Made by a program: the position numbers and the translations under genes. Shown here in pieces: positions 26,126 through 51,824 of a DNA stretch of 64,000 nt (its first letter is position 1; every line of letters begins with the position of its first letter). The DNA comes from Anoplopoma fimbria. Its lineage: Eukaryota > Chordata > Actinopteri > Perciformes > Anoplopomatidae. The stretch lies in the NCBI RefSeq assembly GCF_027596085.1, contig NC_072459.1:23087728-23151727 (forward strand), read 5' to 3'. Under the pieces are notes generated by a model. It ran no database searches, had not been told where the DNA came from, and saw only the letters and a program-made list of their open reading frames with translations.

Positions 26126-26883
26126 TAGACTTCAGGTCTTAATTCATGTCTTATGAACTACTGGTTCAAACCTCATTTTACTTTTTCTGTCAAACTATTT
26201 TTTGGGGGGTTTTGAAAGAATTGGAAACACAAGTAAAGTAAAGAGGTGCTTTGGTTTCCTTAAGGTCACATTGGCTTATCATGTGACTCTTCAGTGATAA
26301 ACATGGGTATACTGGGCCAAGTACATTCAGTGAATGGGACTCGTTCAGTAAGCTGTCAGCTTAAGATAACCAGACACTCTATACATCGCATAAACTTTGC
26401 CCTCTAAGAGCTGTCACCATTGGGCTCATCCCTGCATGCATTCCCAGATGTGGAGATTTCTTTCGCACCACTTTACTGCCACACTCGCGTCATATAACAG
26501 CAGTACGACCGTAGTTCTGCTTCCACTTTTCTTCATTGTAAAGCAGCCAAAACGCTACGCAGTAAAGAAGATGAAATGATGATGTCCGTTTGATTGCCTA
26601 CATCACCCTTCTGACCTTCTGGCAGCTGGGTGTTACAATACATCAATATGGATCACTTCAAAAAAATAAAAAAATAAACTTAGAAATTAAATTGTCAAAT
26701 CGTATTTTAGTTGGTTACTGTGAATTGATATGAATGTAACTGATTGTGTTGAATGGGAACGTGATATTGTCTAACTTCTATCACTGGTCCCTGAATCGAA
26801 ATAAACCGGTGTGCTGCCCGCTGTAGACAATATCTTGTGCTTCTTTTCTCTGGGTTGGTTTTACAACACTGAATGGATTGCAT

Positions 26884-26990
<107 letters not shown>

Positions 26991-28499
26991 AAGCTCCATT
27001 CCCTCTGCTGGTTTTGTAGTTGAACTAGTTTAGGGTGACAAGGAGCACTATGTTGTTCTGTTTGTGGAGGGAAACAGAGAGGATCATTGGCAGCTCTACT
27101 TCCATATTCAGAAATAACTAATCCATGGGACTAGTTTGTCTTTTTTAACTGTCCAAACTTCCTTGTAACATCACTGAACTGACCACATAGTTTTACAAGT
27201 GTAAATACTTGTCAATAAATGCATTTTAACGGCCACACCAGTGAGCCCAAACAGCATTTTTAACATTTCACAAAAAAATCGGTCCCAAAAAGTGCTGTAT
27301 TTCAATAAATTTGCAATTTCAGTCCTTCAAAGATTTGAAATCTACAAAAAAATCTGTACATTCAAAAACATAAATATAAAATCCTGCCTGTGTCCGATGG
27401 TGACCAACGCAAGGATGGGGATAATGAGCCAAGTGTATTCAGGCCCTGTCGGCAGTCTCGCCTTCGTACTGTACTGAACGTGTCCACACAGCGCATGCAT
27501 CATACATGCTGGAGTTGTATTATTCGTCTCGCAGTATTGTCTATTTGTCACGTCTGACTCACGCGTCTGTGTACTGTATCTGTAAACGTGTTTGTATGGA
27601 TGCTGAGGGCTGGGCAGATTGCCCGCTGGTCGACGTGCGAGGACGAACTGCAGGGTTGTGGGTAAATGCAGACAGACAGAGGGAGCGGAGACTAAAGAGG
27701 TGGTGTTGTTTTCTGTAATTTAGGAGAACAAGGGAGGGGAGGGGCAGCATTTACATTCATCACAGGAGCTCGCCTGGCCTCAACTCACATGACGTGAGAA
27801 AGAGAGAGGGAGAGGAGAGCGCCGGAGCGGTTGAGATAAAAAATAGAGAGGGAGAGATGCAACAAGACAGAATGGGGTTGAGCAAAAAGATCTTTTCTGT
27901 GTTCCTTGTTTTCCTTTTTTTTTGTTAAACGCAACCCCAGGAATTCTTTTGCGGTGATGAATCTATAAACACAAGGGGTTGGAATTTCAAAAGAAGGCAA
28001 ACAGAATATTCCTGGGATCTGTTTCAAATCATCTTGTCTATGAGCTGCAATGAGACTAAAAACAGAAAACGTTTGAGACAAAAGGCGCTATTTTATTTGT
28101 TACTAAAAACTATACACAAATTATGCTTTATCAAAAGTAATGCACTTCCCAAACAAAAAGAATAAAAGACCACAAAGCTGTTTGCTCCTGCGTCTTCATT
28201 AAGAAGCATAAAGAGGAAAACTAATTTCCGCCCGAGCCTCCATCTATTGACTGTAACGATTAGCCTACATTTACTGCACAGCTGTATCTTTCCTTTTTTA
28301 TTGACCATGATGTGTGGTAGAGTACACACACACAGTGTTAGGGGTGATGATCATGTACCGCTGGCCTGTTTTCCCACCTGACGTCCGTCTCAAGGTGAAA
28401 ACATTTTGCATAAACGTCTAATCAGTTAAGATAGAAACACCTAAATAGATGGACCGTTACCCGGAGAACGTCCATTTTTGTTTCGATATATTATTTTAA

Positions 28500-28606
28500 A
28501 TGTTCAATTCAGTTTATTTTGTATAGCCCCGAATCACAAATTACAAATTTGCCTCAGAGGGCTTTACAATCTGTGCACATGAGACATCCTCTGTCCTTCC
28601 CTCAAA
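28500..28606 (-). mobile_element. LINE-type 3' tail fragment
   Basis: On the plus strand, ttcaattcagtttatttt, then tagccccgaatcacaaatta, then caaatttgcctcagagggct and ttacaatctg. This is the reverse of a very common fish LINE tail that ends in AATAAA(C/T)TGAATTGAA. Only the terminal ~100 bases are present. Confidence 0.65.
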
Positions 28607-28668
28607 TGTGTGTTTGGGTGTCTGTGAACACATACTAGAAAGGAGTAGTGGTGCTTATGTAAGCGTCT

Positions 28669-28670
<2 letters not shown>

Positions 28671-28762
<92 letters not shown>
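28671..28762. repeat. (TG)n microsatellite
   Basis: A pure 92-base array that begins just after the LINE tail fragment. Confidence 0.97.
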
Positions 28763-28763
<1 letters not shown>

Positions 28764-28857
28764 TGGACTCAGCACAGACTGTCTAGGTTGAATAATTTTT
28801 ATACTGTAGGTCAGCAGGAATACATCTGAACATATTGGTTTGATGTATAGGCTGCTT

Positions 28858-35096
<6,239 letters not shown>

Positions 35097-35199
35097 ACAC
35101 ATCCTCCACAACAATTATCCCTGGACACAGTTCAACACCAGTTCTACACCATCAATGAACCCGTTTCCTCTGAAGAATTAGACCACATTTAAACCACGT

Positions 35200-35201
<2 letters not shown>

Positions 35202-35280
<79 letters not shown>
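35202..35280. repeat. (CA)n microsatellite
   Basis: A pure 79-base array. Confidence 0.97.
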
Positions 35281-35283
<3 letters not shown>

Positions 35284-35458
35284 GAACGGTTGTGCTCGGA
35301 CACAAAATCGCTCAATCTCTTCTCACAAAAGGCTTGAACACCCGCTGGCAAAAACGACCACATTGGAAACGATGAAAAGCCTGAATTATTCGGGCAAAAG
35401 TTAATTGATCGCATCCTGCTGTTTTGTTCCTGGAGACGGCTGCCTACACAAAAGGGTG

Positions 35459-35461
<3 letters not shown>

Positions 35462-35536
<75 letters not shown>
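35462..35536. repeat. (TG)n microsatellite
   Basis: A pure 75-base array, opposite in orientation to the array 181 bases earlier, so the two could pair as a hairpin in RNA. Confidence 0.97.
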
Positions 35537-35538
<2 letters not shown>

Positions 35539-36199
35539 AGTGCCTGCGAGTGTGCGTGTGTATGTGATGATAGCGATGCAGTCAACCGTGGATCTAGCTT
35601 TGCATTTCTTCCACTATGTATTTAATATTCATACATTAATCACTCTTGTAACACGTCTTTCCATCTATTTGTACAAAAAGAAAAAGAAAAGTGTATGTCA
35701 CTGCATATGTTTTGCATGTATGTGATATTCATATCATATTCTCCCTCAGGTCCTCTTTGTTGGCCGCTTTCCCTTTTTTTCATTAATTGCTGACGATCCA
35801 AACGTTTAAACCCCTGCTCACGAGTGGATGCTATCTCCCTCCTAATCTACAGCACCAGCAGCCTCCGCTCGTAGATTAGCTCGCTGTTGGTATTATGTAG
35901 TGGCCCCTGGGGTGATCAGCGACAACCACGGCTATTTGTACCGCTACAAAGTCGTACCTTCTGAGACAAGCTGAAGGAAAAATGGCTCGCCGTGTCTTGA
36001 TAATGTGAGCATTAGCCAAAGCTTTAGATCACACTGATTACTGCGGTCCAACAGACACTGTGGAGGGACAGCGAGCAGGGTGGCGCTGGAAACCACTACA
36101 GACAAAAGACTGGCAGCTACAGCCGTGTTGGCTAGGTAACGACACACACGCACACACACAGATGCACAAGGACACGCAAACACTTAAATTGTTGGATGC

Positions 36200-36700
36200 T
36201 TTCCCTCTGCCATCTCCATCTCCTCCTCCTCCTCCTCTATCTTGTCCTGTCTTTCACAGATGTGGGTACAGCTGCTCTCTATCCATCTTTCTCTCCTCCT
36301 TCACTCCTCCTCCTCCTCCTCCTCCTCCATTTAGGCCGCTGTTTCCCAAGCAAAGAGGCAGCTTCTCTTTTTCTCATGTAACATTGGCTGCGCTGGATAG
36401 ATGGCCATACACCTGCTGCTGCACTCGTTGCAAACACACGCTCTGTGTCACTCTGCCTTTACCTCTCTCGGTCTTTCTCCTCTCTCTCTTTTTTCAGTCG
36501 CCGCCGTGCACTCGGTGCACTCGTCCTCTTACTTACCGGCCAACCCTCCCTCACTGATCTTATTCATTGATATAGATGTGAGTGCCCTTTTGCCTCCATC
36601 CATCTCGCTCTCTTTTCCCCTTTCCTCCTCCGCCTTCCTCTTCATTCCTTGTTAATTCTGGAGCCGCCTGGCTTCCTTTCTCCTTCATATATTCGACTCT
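36200..36700. repeat. Pyrimidine-rich tract with (CTC)n
   Basis: CT-rich sequence with trinucleotide runs cctcctcctcctcct (36218-36236) and at 36296-36329. Confidence 0.85.
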
Positions 36701-37331
36701 TTCTTACTTTCAGGCTCATGCACAAGTTCACTTTTTCTCTTCACCGGCAGTAACTAGCACACATAGCCACACACCACTGGCGTGCTGTATGCTCCGATGC
36801 AACCACAGTGGTAGCTGTGGTCCCACTTTGTTATCGCTCTGCTGTTGTAGCTTGGCTCCATCCCCAAGAGGAATGGCTCTGAAACATCCAGTTTTTTTCT
36901 TGTTACAGATGTCAGAAGACTCAGCCAGTCTGAAGGCCGACTGAGAGACACATGTTCTGCAACCGTTTTTAGTTTTAAGTCTTGGGTTATGATGCTGGAC
37001 TGGATAAACGGCCGTATCACACCACACGACGCTGAGCTTAGCTCAAATAAAGTAACACTCCTTGTAGGTGCATTTGTGAGCGAAAAAAAAATGTCATTCT
37101 GATTCAGCCCAACTCTTCACATGGCACAACAGCAGTCTACTCCAGAGGGTGTGTTTTATGGAGTTATCTTGTTCCCCCCTAATTCTTTTCCTGCTTTCTA
37201 AAAATCTAAACGCTGTATTCTCCGCCTTCCGTGTCGCTCCCTGTTATCATCCTTTCTTGGATGCGTAATGAAAAAGGAGGGGCCGTCATGCCAACTGTAA
37301 TAGCAGCATTTGGCCTTCAGTTTTGACGCAC

Positions 37332-37442
<111 letters not shown>

Positions 37443-38268
37443 GATGGAGCGAGGCCGTAAAATAAACACCTCATATAGCAATCCCTATTTCCCGATCTTT
37501 GTCAGTCCGTTTCCTTCAGATGCTCACTCACAATAACAAAAAAAAGAAAAAACACATGCCGCAGCCCAATTTTTCTTAAGCTCTATAACTCGACCTTTAC
37601 TTCTATCTCACACAATTACTCTCTATCATTTGCCTCCATCTCTGCTGTCCATACAGAGGCTCACTTCTCTCCTTTTTCTCTCTAACCCTCTTTATCTGTC
37701 TTAATGTCCCGCTCACTTTCAGAGACATTTTGCCTCTTTTCTCCCTCCCTTTGCTTTTTCCCTCCCGTCTGAACGGTTTCAAACTCTGTCTCCTCTTCTG
37801 CTCTTGTCCTCTACGGTTATCTGTCCATCACCTCTTCAGGCAGCACCGTCTGAACCCCACCAGATTTGGCAAAAAAAACCTTGAAAACCTCTCTCCTCCC
37901 CTTACATGCTTTCACTCACAGTAGAATTTCTTCCACCCAATCTCATCCTCACTATCTCAATTTCTCCACTTTCCACCTTCTCTCTCTCTATCTCTTTCCC
38001 TCCCCCTGATCCCTCTCTATCGTATTTTCGCCACTCCATTGTCTCAGCCCATTAGGCAGACACAAATCCGTTTGGAGACTGAGCCTTAGCGCAGCCCCGT
38101 CCTCGCTCTCCTGGGCCTCGGTGCAGCCAGAAGGGAGCTCTCAGGAGAGGCAGACTCTGGCTTGTGGCCGGGGGAAATCCAATTAAAGCGCTGCCACAAA
38201 ACGATGCTCTTTTTCTGCTGCCTGGTGCACTTAGGGCACGTGTGCTTAATGAACGATAGTATCCCTGC

Positions 38269-38288
38269 ACACACACACACACATACAC
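38269..38288. repeat. Short (CA)n tract
   Basis: About 20 bases with a ta interruption. Confidence 0.85.
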
Positions 38289-39183
38289 TGTACCGTGCAT
38301 TCCTTAACTACCCATCCCCAATGCTTCCAGATTAAGCTCCTCCTCCTACATACTAGAATCCTTTTTGTGCAATTAGACGCAGACAATCATTTTTGCATGC
38401 AATGTAGCCATCCATGCACCAGGAGGGAGGGCTGGAGAGGAGTTCTATGTTTTTAAGACATGAGGTTAGTGTGGTTAGGGGTTAAAGACACTTTTAACCA
38501 TTGTGTGTAATTTGCTGTGAGCAAACGTGTGTACTGTAGAGCGTTTTTTTGCATTTGTGCTTGGAAGAGTGGCGGTTTAAATGGGAGTGGACGGTTCCCT
38601 GCCATCTCTCTCCTTAGCGCTCTAATGAGAAGGAACAGAGAGAAGAGTTGCAGCGGTGGCCGGCGGCCTCGCCGTGTCACTGTGACTCGCGTCTCTGTGA
38701 CAAAGACCTGTTGACACCGGAGGGTCAGCAGACAAAACTGGAGGACGACCAGAGAGAGAGAGAGACAAGAATGGCTGAGATAAGACTGAGGCTCTGCTGG
38801 TGACGCGGGATAAAACAGCGTCAAGCAAGTTCCCCAAAAGCAGAAGCAAATGTCAGTATTTTAATAAAAGGTTTTTCGTCTTTCCCTGCATGAAAGGCAC
38901 ATTAAACTTCGCTTTTTTCCGTATTATCTAATACAGCTGCATTTATGCACGAGGCACCAAATGAATGGGCTGATTTTTGTGGAATGGGGTCCAAGCCTAG
39001 ATCCCGGGCGGGCACAGATAAAGCAGCAGCAGATTGCTTTATCCCATTAGGCAAGGCCTAGTAAATAGGCAGAGATCTCGCTCTCTGTTCTAGTGAAATC
39101 TCCAGCTGATCCTGGCACTGGCATCAGCACTGTTGGCAGTTTGTCTTTCAAGTCAGACACCCCAGCTTACCCTGCCTGCTGCC

Positions 39184-39209
39184 TGCTGTCTGTCTGTCTG
39201 TCTGTCTGC
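39184..39209. repeat. (CTGT)n tract
   Basis: About six tetranucleotide units following gcctgctgcctg. Confidence 0.9.
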
Positions 39210-40058
39210 ACCAAGAGTTTGTACTGATGCAGTAGGGATGAGAGGAGAAATCAGTCTGCCTCACTGTTTTTTTAACTAATCTTGATATTAAAGGGACAAT
39301 GGGCTCATGTTAGGAAGGGCACATCAAAAGCACATTGTCTCGCTTTCAAGCACAAGCTAGTGTCTCTCAACCTGTTACAGGGTTTATTTTCTGGCTGTCA
39401 CCACAAAGTAGAGCCCTGCTGAATCGTTAAAACATCACTCCTTTCAGACAGAATGAGGGAGCTAATAAAAGATGATAAATAACAAGACAGCATATGGAAG
39501 ACAAAACTCTGATAACATTTAGATAAACAAACAGCCGTAGTATAGGTTGTGTAGCCAAGGCTAGAGTCTTTAAAAAATATCTGTCTTTGATGAAAAAAAA
39601 ACTCTGCCTGGTGACCTAATCTCTATGTGACAAGCTTTCGCAGCGAGTGGCAGACACATGGCCAAGATTGACAGCAGCGAAACAGCCAATCGAAATGAAA
39701 CCGTGCAGAGATCTAAGTTCACGGACCGGTTGTACAAGAACAACACAACATCACGTCTTACTATTTAATAAGTAGGTCTGTTGAACTTCTCATAACAAGA
39801 CTAAATAATTAAAACAGAGTTGTATCAAGTGTGCTTTGCAACACTTTGTAAGTTTGAACATTTATCATTTATCAGTGCTGGCCATCACTTTCATTGTTTC
39901 CAAAGTGAGTCCCTCTTTATAATTCAACACTCAAACCACCCACACATGCTAAGTCGCACAATTACTGTAAACTGTGACATTTTTTGTTTTGTTTTACATA
40001 ACCTGAACTGTTTGAAAAGGAGTGCAGTCTGACTGAAGGAGTACTCTGAGCGTCCTAC

Positions 40059-40703
40059 CTTGGCAGCCATGATCATGGAGGAGCCCCCGCGGACTCCGAG
40101 GATGGGGATATGGGTCTGGGCTGAGATGAAGTCAAGGATCTGGGCGATGGCCTCCTGGTCTGTGTCGTCTCCGAACACCACGCCCTGCAGCCAGTGCTCC
40201 GTCATGAGGTCACAGATGCTCTTGATGATGCTCTTGGGGTCTGTCTCATTCATGGTCAGCACCTCCACGTTGGGCGCCATGTGGAGGAAGTCGTCCTTCT
40301 CCCGGGCCCCGGCCAGCGCCACCTCGCTGGAGTTGCCCACCAGGACGACGGCGATGCTGAGGCCACGCAGGATGTTGGGCAGGGCCATGTGGTGGGGAGG
40401 GGGCTGGGGGATGGGGATGTAGTGGCCACCACCGCCTCCCCCGCCGCCCCCGCCCACCCCGCCCTTCTCTCTCCGTGAGTGGCAGGCCGGGGGCAGGTGG
40501 AGAAGGCAGAGCAGCAGGAGGAGGATGAGGGAGAGGCGGTGAGAGGCGCTGGTGTGGCGGCCGAGCGACGGAGGCGGGGGTGGATGCAGGGGTCCGACCC
40601 ACCTCTCTTGCTCCTGGGCGAGCGAGGGGGCGGGGGAGGAGGAGGGGGAGGAGGCCCCTGCTCGGCTGCTCGAAGAGGGGCTGCGGCAGCCGCAGACAGG
40701 CAT
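40059..40703 (-). CDS. grin2b: NMDA receptor subunit GluN2B, first coding exon (signal region and start of the ATD)
   Basis: This exon encodes 215 residues of an ionotropic glutamate receptor subunit that assembles with GluN1 in the postsynaptic membrane. Residues 1-56 are Ser/Pro-rich. Residues 57-72 form a Leu-rich hydrophobic core ([14 protein letters not shown]), which I take as the signal peptide, with possible cleavage near residue 76. Residues 81-93 are almost all Gly, followed by a Pro-rich stretch to about 103. From residue 111 the match to mammalian GluN2B is close: [49 protein letters not shown] and GGSSMIMA. This is GluN2B rather than 2A, 2C or 2D. Sequons occur at N124 and N152. 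Residue 205 is Arg where human GluN2B has zinc-binding His127. The exon ends at Lys215 in phase 0, at donor aag|gtagg (GT at 40058-40057), the same boundary as in human (after Lys137). Teleosts carry two grin2b copies; I cannot tell which this is. Confidence 0.95.
40425..40463 (-). repeat. grin2b: In-frame Gly (GGN) tract in the GluN2B coding exon
   Basis: On the coding strand this is a run of GGN codons giving residues 81-93 (GGV then ten Gly). It lies between the signal core and the folded ATD. Trinucleotide slippage can change its length without breaking the frame. Confidence 0.9.
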
Positions 40704-40727
40704 GGTGGAGAGGTGGGAGAGTAAAAC
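40704..40727 (-). other. grin2b: 5' end of first main coding exon, upstream of the ATG
   Basis: Twenty-four bases lie between a strong splice acceptor (tcctctgtctctccag, AG at 40729-40728) and the ATG at 40703. They are open in the receptor frame (VLLSHLST), so they are either untranslated or part of the N-terminal extension that starts at 61116. The sequence just before the ATG, tccacc, matches a good vertebrate initiation context. Confidence 0.7.
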
Positions 40728-40870
40728 CTGGAGAGACAGAGGAAGAGGAGGAGATGGAGATAGAGAGAAAGGACGGGTAGGCAGAGATTTGATAAAGCAA
40801 CAAAGCAAGGGAGAAGAAAAAAGAGGGGAAAATAGAGAGGAGAGAGAAGGAAATAGAGGTTAACATAGCA
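40728..40870. repeat. Purine tract upstream of the ATG exon
   Basis: Ga-rich on the plus strand. The transcribed strand is a pyrimidine tract over 100 bases long leading into the acceptor at 40728, much longer than an acceptor needs. Confidence 0.85.
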
Positions 40871-41591
40871 CCATGCAACATTGATTGAATAAAGTGAATC
40901 GCCGAGAGGCTACATGCATCTTATGAATCAGTGCATATCAATGTCAGTCCACAGAAATGGGGCATTGAGGGGGAGAGAAGACCACACAGAGAGGGATGAG
41001 AGAAGAGGTCACACTTGACACACATAAATAGTGCATAAACACACACACACAGATACACGCTGCGATGGCGTATAGTTTACGTATAATCACACACGGATCA
41101 ATAATTCATGTGGAATGTTCTGAAGCAGCATTATGGTATATATTATGGAGGATATAAACCTTCCCTCCAGATGAGATGCTGGGGATCTTGACAGGGGAGG
41201 ACGGGAGAGAGAGGAGAGACGAGGGGAGGAACGTGTGAGAGAGTTAGAGAGAGGGCAGGGGAAAAAAAGGGCTCCACGCCAAACTCAACTGACTGACAAA
41301 CTGTCCGGAGCGAGATGAGTGACACACCGAAACCGAGACGCAGACAAACTGACGGATGCCGGAATTGATTAAGTGACTGACAGCGCTGAGGCGCTCGGAG
41401 CAACTCGCAACACTTTGATATGATACCCGCCCTCTTCCCTCACCCCTACTGGCCTAGTTTAGCGCTCGCAGCCGCTCTCTGTCCATCCCTCCATCCTTCC
41501 ACCTCCCTCCCACGTTCTACTTGACCATATCCGTCTCTCTCCGACTCCCTCTTCTCTGTGCTTATTTATAGAGCTATTCATTAATGGGGAT

Positions 41592-41623
41592 GCAGAGGAG
41601 AGGAGAGGAGAGGAGAGGAGAGG
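41592..41623. repeat. (GGAGA)n tract
   Basis: About six 5-base units (aggag/gagag). Confidence 0.92.
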
Positions 41624-42306
41624 AAGGGCCATTGGGGCGGCCAAAGAAGGAGAGGGGTGAAATGAGCAAGATCCAGAGATGAAGGCAGTAAGGTGGGACG
41701 GCAACAACGCCAGCTGGAGACGAAGGCGTGAAAAAAAACAAAAAACGCTTTCCGAGAGACACGCGTGTGTGTTCTCTGTATGTTTACATCCGAGTGCGTG
41801 GGAGGACATGTGTCCTCTTGAGTTTTTATCAGCATATAGTCGGTGTAGGTGTACAGTCGGTGGGAATGGATGTTCACTCTGTTTTTTTGTGGGTAGAGAT
41901 GCCAAGGACGTTGGGGGTGTAGTCGCTCGTGAAGATGTTCTGAGTGGTGTATTGTGTGTACATGGCTGTCTTTAACGAGGCAGTTGGAAGGTACAAAGAA
42001 GAACAAAAAACTAAAACAATAACCGCCGTGCGAAGCTGACAGCTAATAAGACAGGAAATGACAGAGAGGGAGAAAAAAGCGAGCGAGAGGAGATTGAGAG
42101 AGGGATAAAGGGACGTATGCAGAGATGACAGAACAACTTCTTTAAGGGAAACTAATTGCTGGAGGTTCGTCAGCGCTAATTACAGGTCCCTGTGTTAATA
42201 GTCAATTGCACACCACTCTCCAGGAAGGATGGAGAGGTGGGAGGGATGATAAGAGGCATAGAGGAGACAGAGAGAGGGGAGGAGGAGGAGGGAGTGGGAG
42301 GAAACC

Positions 42307-42338
<32 letters not shown>

Positions 42339-42387
42339 TGTAAACCGAATAGGACCTTGGTGAGATGCCAGGAAGATGAGAAAAGGG

Positions 42388-42437
<50 letters not shown>
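42307..42437. repeat. Two (GA)n microsatellites
   Basis: The first is 42307-42331 (25 bases) and the second 42390-42437 (48 bases), with GA-rich unique sequence between. Confidence 0.95.
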
Positions 42438-42439
<2 letters not shown>

Positions 42440-42566
42440 CACAGAGTGAGACAGATGCCCTCTTTGAATCTGGACTTCTCTGGCAGCACTCTGTTTCCAT
42501 GGCAACAATTAAAATAGGCCTACATGCGCACACGTACAGACCCGGTTGATGGACGCAGAGATATAT

Positions 42567-42573
<7 letters not shown>

Positions 42574-42625
<52 letters not shown>
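42574..42625. repeat. (CA)n microsatellite
   Basis: A 52-base array preceded by atatatacacatatac, a mixed TA/CA lead-in. Confidence 0.96.
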
Positions 42626-42629
<4 letters not shown>

Positions 42630-42716
42630 TACACCAGCATAAACACACTTTTTTTAAATAAGCATTGATCATGTAAATGCTGTGATGTAGTCCGGCACTC
42701 TGCTGTGAATCCTTGA

Positions 42717-42825
<109 letters not shown>

Positions 42826-42953
42826 GATTAGCACAGAGACCTCTGACACATTTTACACGTGAACACACACCAAAAAATACACTCCATTCCAAGCATACTC
42901 GCACTCAACTCGCAATCTCCCCATCACAAACACAAAAAGTACCCTGCAGCCGT

Positions 42954-42956
<3 letters not shown>

Positions 42957-43005
<49 letters not shown>
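42957..43005. repeat. (CA)n microsatellite
   Basis: A 49-base array, third of three in the same orientation within 430 bases. Confidence 0.97.
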
Positions 43006-43007
<2 letters not shown>

Positions 43008-43429
43008 TTCAGATTATATTATTTGACACACTGTGTAACTGTGTAACAAAAGGGCGTGTGTATTAAGACCGTAGATCTCACGAGCGAGGTTGTGACACTA
43101 ACTGACCCCGCTCCCCCGTCAGCCAGCCCGCGCATCTCACCCACCATTTGCTCTATTAGCCACACCAGCGCACACAGCAGCCATATCAGTTACACATGGG
43201 TGGACCGCAGTGAACCTCTACCAGCCTGAGACCCCCGAGGTCCAAACCCCCACACACACTTTCCCTACTTTTTATATTCACTTGGCGTTTTTTAAGCGTG
43301 TGTGTGTATAAATACAGTTTATTACATTAGTATTGATGGCTTTTGATGTATTCTAAATTTTGTATTGTAGCTTTTACTATTTTTCTTCTCCTGTTTATAT
43401 ATACCTCCTGTTTTGTGTTTTTAGTCTTT

Positions 43430-43545
43430 AATATTTATGTATGTATTTATTTATGTATTTATTTGTAAAACACATGGGACTGATTTCTTCTGATGTCTGT
43501 GAAGGAAACAATAAAGATTGAAATTGAAATACAAGTTGAAGAAAA
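43430..43545 (+). mobile_element. LINE-type 3' tail fragment
   Basis: Tttatgtatttatttgt and acacatgggactgattt are followed by ggaaacaataaagattgaaa and a short ttgaaa-type terminal repeat. This ending is typical of 5'-truncated LINE copies; the family is not determined. Confidence 0.5.
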
Positions 43546-45112
43546 TGTAAGTTTGTCAGCACTTTGTTGATCTCGTAGCCTCACAAACTCCTGAAATTCT
43601 GAACATACAAGACATGTTTGTATTATTAAGATACTAAAGAATTACAAGGCTCTCAAGTGTAGATTAGTTGATCAATAGAAAAATGAATCAACTATTTAAT
43701 AATTTATTAATCAGTTCTAAAAATATGTAGGCAAAATGGCAAAAAGAGTCCAGCTTTCCAAATGTATTTTTTTTTTCTGGTATTTCTTACACTTCTATGA
43801 CAGTAAACTGAGTATCTTTGGGGTTTGGGGGGTTTGGACTGTTTCAAATTCTCACAAAGCATCTCTCTAATGACAATTCAAGATAAAGTTAGGGAGAAAA
43901 AGTACCTTATGTATAATGTATTAAGAGTTTAACATACCAATACTAATCTGCTTCATCAGGACTGTGTGGGTGTTTGATTGTCACTCAGTGGTCTGGCAAC
44001 ATAAGCAAAACAACCCATTAATTGTCTTCAGATTCAAATATTGCTAAATCGTGATTGGCGCATGGAAGTACATCATCACACTGCAACTCAGCCCTTCCCA
44101 ACTTAATGCAGTGAGAAGAGCTAAGATATAAAGACCAGTACAGACATCTATCATACTAGAAGTGTTCTAACTGTGGTAACAAATTGTTTGATCATTGTAA
44201 AATGATTGTGAAATTATGTTTTCAGTGCCTTTAAGACATCGCCATGGGCTTTTGGCACCTTTGATGGGAATTCTTTGCCATTTACGAAAATTTCATACAC
44301 AAAACAATTATCAATTTGGATTAAAAGTAGTTGGTAGATTGACTAAATTGCTAGTTGCAGCCTTTCATTTCTCGTTGCCAGTTTTTCTTGCTAAACAAAC
44401 GTTTCCCTGTGTTTTCTCTTAAAGGACATGGAGACACATTTACATTCAAAATCAGAAAACATTCTTACAATTACAGCAGGATTAAGGAGAGCACTTGTCG
44501 TTTAGTACTCGCATCGCCTGGCTATGATTGCTTCAGCCTCTGCCGCTGTACAGATGCAACACGGCGTCGGCCAGTTAGGTAAGAACACAGTGTTTCAGGT
44601 AGTTACCGAAGCCAAGCGAACAAAACCAGGTACTAAGTGGGCCCAAATGGACAGTAAACGGAGTAATAGTCATTAATGAACGTCGAGGCTCATATTTCTG
44701 TAGTGGAAAGTTGACGGAGCGGGGGATATGAGGCATGACGCAGATATTACGGCTCTGTAATTGGCTCCCCTCTCTGTTTTATTCTTTTTTTTGTCAGCTA
44801 TAAATCATACAATTAGAACTAGCGGGGAGTCTACAGCGGAGCTGTGCATGTGTCATATGAACACCAGCTATTAAGAGGGCAGGTCATGGAGTTGGACTGT
44901 ATGGAACAAACAATCAGGAAAATTGGCTTTCCAGTCAATCAAAATATAAAATACAGGGGAACAAACAGGCACCGTATTATTCAAGTTTTAACGTACGCCA
45001 CTGAACAGCACTCCCTTCCAATCAAAACACATTCTGCTCTTGCAGTAATAAATCCACACAGGACAGGAAGCATTACTGCCGAGAAAAGTTTGTGCCCTTG
45101 TGGGCAGCATAA

Positions 45113-51824
<6,712 letters not shown>

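Noticed and set aside
40060..40863. Several Gly/Arg-rich plus-strand frames
   Set aside because: They are shadows of the GC-rich GluN2B coding exon and the purine tract next to it.
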